Positions 18,881 to 20,032 of a stretch of DNA of 20,032 nt are shown in pieces (the stretch's first letter is position 1; each line of letters opens with the position of its first letter). A model generated the notes under the pieces. That model searched no databases and was not told the origin of the DNA. It was given only the letters and a program-made list of their open reading frames with translations. The stretch spans positions 1-20,032 of the forward strand of contig JAQGFW010000113.1 of NCBI GenBank assembly GCA_030463445.1. Direction: 5' to 3'. Both the position numbers and the translations under genes were made by a program. The stretch comes from Euplotes aediculatus (taxonomy: Eukaryota; Ciliophora; Spirotrichea; Euplotida; Euplotidae).

Positions 18881-20032
18881 ATAGTTGGACAGCAAATTTT
18901 GGACTCTTTGGAATGTGTCAAACACATAACTTCAAATCAGACTGTTAACTCTGCTCTCGCAAAATTTATTTTTTATCAAAAAAGTCCACAATATTTTGAA
19001 AAAATTGATATTCAAACAATAGCTAATACCTATTTGAAAATATACCAAACAATTTTAGATGATGCTGAGATTGAAGTAAATAGTCAGTCCGCATCGGCAA
19101 ATAGTGATATTGAAGAAAATCAGAACAATTGCATATCAATCATGTTCATTTTAACTAATATTCAACAACTTTTTAGAAATAATATTGATAGTTATTGCAA
19201 TTTATTGAACCAAACTTCAAAAGGTAAGTTTATGCTTGGAGATATGCTTGTTGATGCGGCCATGTGCCTCGTTCAAGATAAAGACATAATTCAGAAAATC
19301 CAACTAAAGTATGATTTTAATTCTCTTATTGAAGTTATGGATATGAATGATGAGTCATTTCATTTGTTAGAAGTAGTAGCTTGATTGCTTAAATCATGAT
19401 ATTTAAATCCAAACCTTCAACAACAAATATTTGACGAATTTCAAATCTCTGTGATAAAACAACACATTTATAAGCAGCTTGAAAAAATAAATAATTTAAG
19501 CAATATTAGCCAAATAAGATTTGCAACCGAATCAATAACGCTATTGTCAAATTGCAGTGATAAATTGAATATAGGAAACAAGCTACTAACTATAACTTGG
19601 TCTTTATTAGCCAGCCTATTTAAAGATTTTGATGTCTATGCATTACCTAATGCTTTTGACTTCGCACCAGGCGACGCAGAAACATTCCTTGGTTATGGAT
19701 TTAATATTAATCACAATAAAATAGTAGATAACGAGTGATACGAAAGAGATGTTGTGGTTGAAACTCACCAGAAGGAACTTGTAGTTGTAATCTTGAGACT
19801 CTTCACGAAATTTGGGTTCGTTCAACTATTAATTTAAAGAAAATGAGTTCAATTCAGAGCTTTATGATTGCTTGAATATGAGTAAGCAAATAATTGAAAA
19901 GTTAATTGTCCTACTTATTTTAAAATACGTAGACATTCCATTTGATGAAGATTTTACAGACCTACTTTTTGAGACGCTTTTGTATCTGCAATCAGATCCT
20001 GAAGACCCATTGCTCATTAAATTAAAAGAAAA
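18881..20032 (+). CDS. Gene E, long 3' exon: HEAT/ARM-like helical protein, +1 frameshift, runs off the window
   Basis: After the ATTATAG acceptor, 318 codons are open without TAA or TAG, reading IVGQQILDSLECVKHITSNQ onward; TGA at 19382, 19397 and 19736 is sense. At ATT-TAA-A (19832-19838) the frame moves +1 and continues 65 codons (KENEFNSELYDCLNMSKQII; LIVLLILKYVDIPFDEDFTD) to the window end, so the gene is partial. Some 20 or more Gln codons are all CAA or CAG. The protein is almost wholly amphipathic helix with Leu/Ile repeats and acidic linkers (NSDIEENQNN), as in HEAT/ARM solenoids; the late FAPGDAETFLGYGF loop followed by ETHQKELVVVILRLFTKFGF recalls karyopherin/exportin-type proteins. 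I infer, but cannot show, a nuclear transport receptor. It is the best-supported gene in the window. Confidence 0.8.
19832..19838 (+). other. Putative +1 programmed ribosomal frameshift site, ATT-TAA-A
   Basis: The zero frame ends at TAA 19835-19837 after 318 open codons. Skipping T19835 puts the ribosome on AAA (19836) in a frame open to the window end. No GT-AG intron at this point would serve. In Euplotes, internal TAA/TAG far from the mRNA end are known to trigger +1 (sometimes +2) shifts. Confidence 0.7.

Noticed and set aside
18460-18884. Protein-like reading from ATG 18460 with TAA/TAG as Gln
   Set aside because: About ten stops in some 140 codons is chance density, and the frame does not match the exon at 18881.
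19643-19825. 60-residue minus-strand ORF
   Set aside because: Inside the best-supported exon of gene E.

Overview
The window starts with 28 bp of C4A4 telomeric repeat. After exactly 17 bp of spacer comes TTGAA, the core of the chromosome-breakage signal described at Euplotes macronuclear chromosome ends. Coding frames agree with this. The clearest exons read through TGA (Cys in Euplotes) and avoid TAA/TAG, with Gln always CAA/CAG where I could check. In several places the coding frame moves by +1 exactly at a TAA or TAG, which is the programmed frameshifting Euplotes is known for. I therefore read the window as DNA of a Euplotes-like spirotrich ciliate, translated with the euplotid code. Genes broken up under the standard code become much longer this way.

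Layout, with everything supported on the + strand: telomere and breakage motif (1-50); a small telomere-proximal ORF (71-211); a possible relic or exon (1236-1530); gene A in several exons (about 4222-6132); small ORFs at 6516 and 7480; gene B, a hydrophobic multi-pass protein (8952-10566); gene C (11521-12045); gene D in several exons (about 13064-15710), with a heptad-coding 21-bp tandem repeat near its end; and gene E, a large Leu-rich helical protein (16329 to beyond the window), possibly a HEAT/ARM-type protein such as a nuclear transport receptor. Spacers are very A+T rich and look empty to me.

No rRNA, tRNA, CRISPR array or recognisable transposase was seen. I could not name any protein with confidence. 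Exon joins are inferred from GT-AG borders and frame continuity only. The main points of interest are the set of putative +1 frameshift sites, several in one gene, and a multi-gene region of at least 20 kb with a telomere, where Euplotes macronuclear chromosomes are usually gene-sized.
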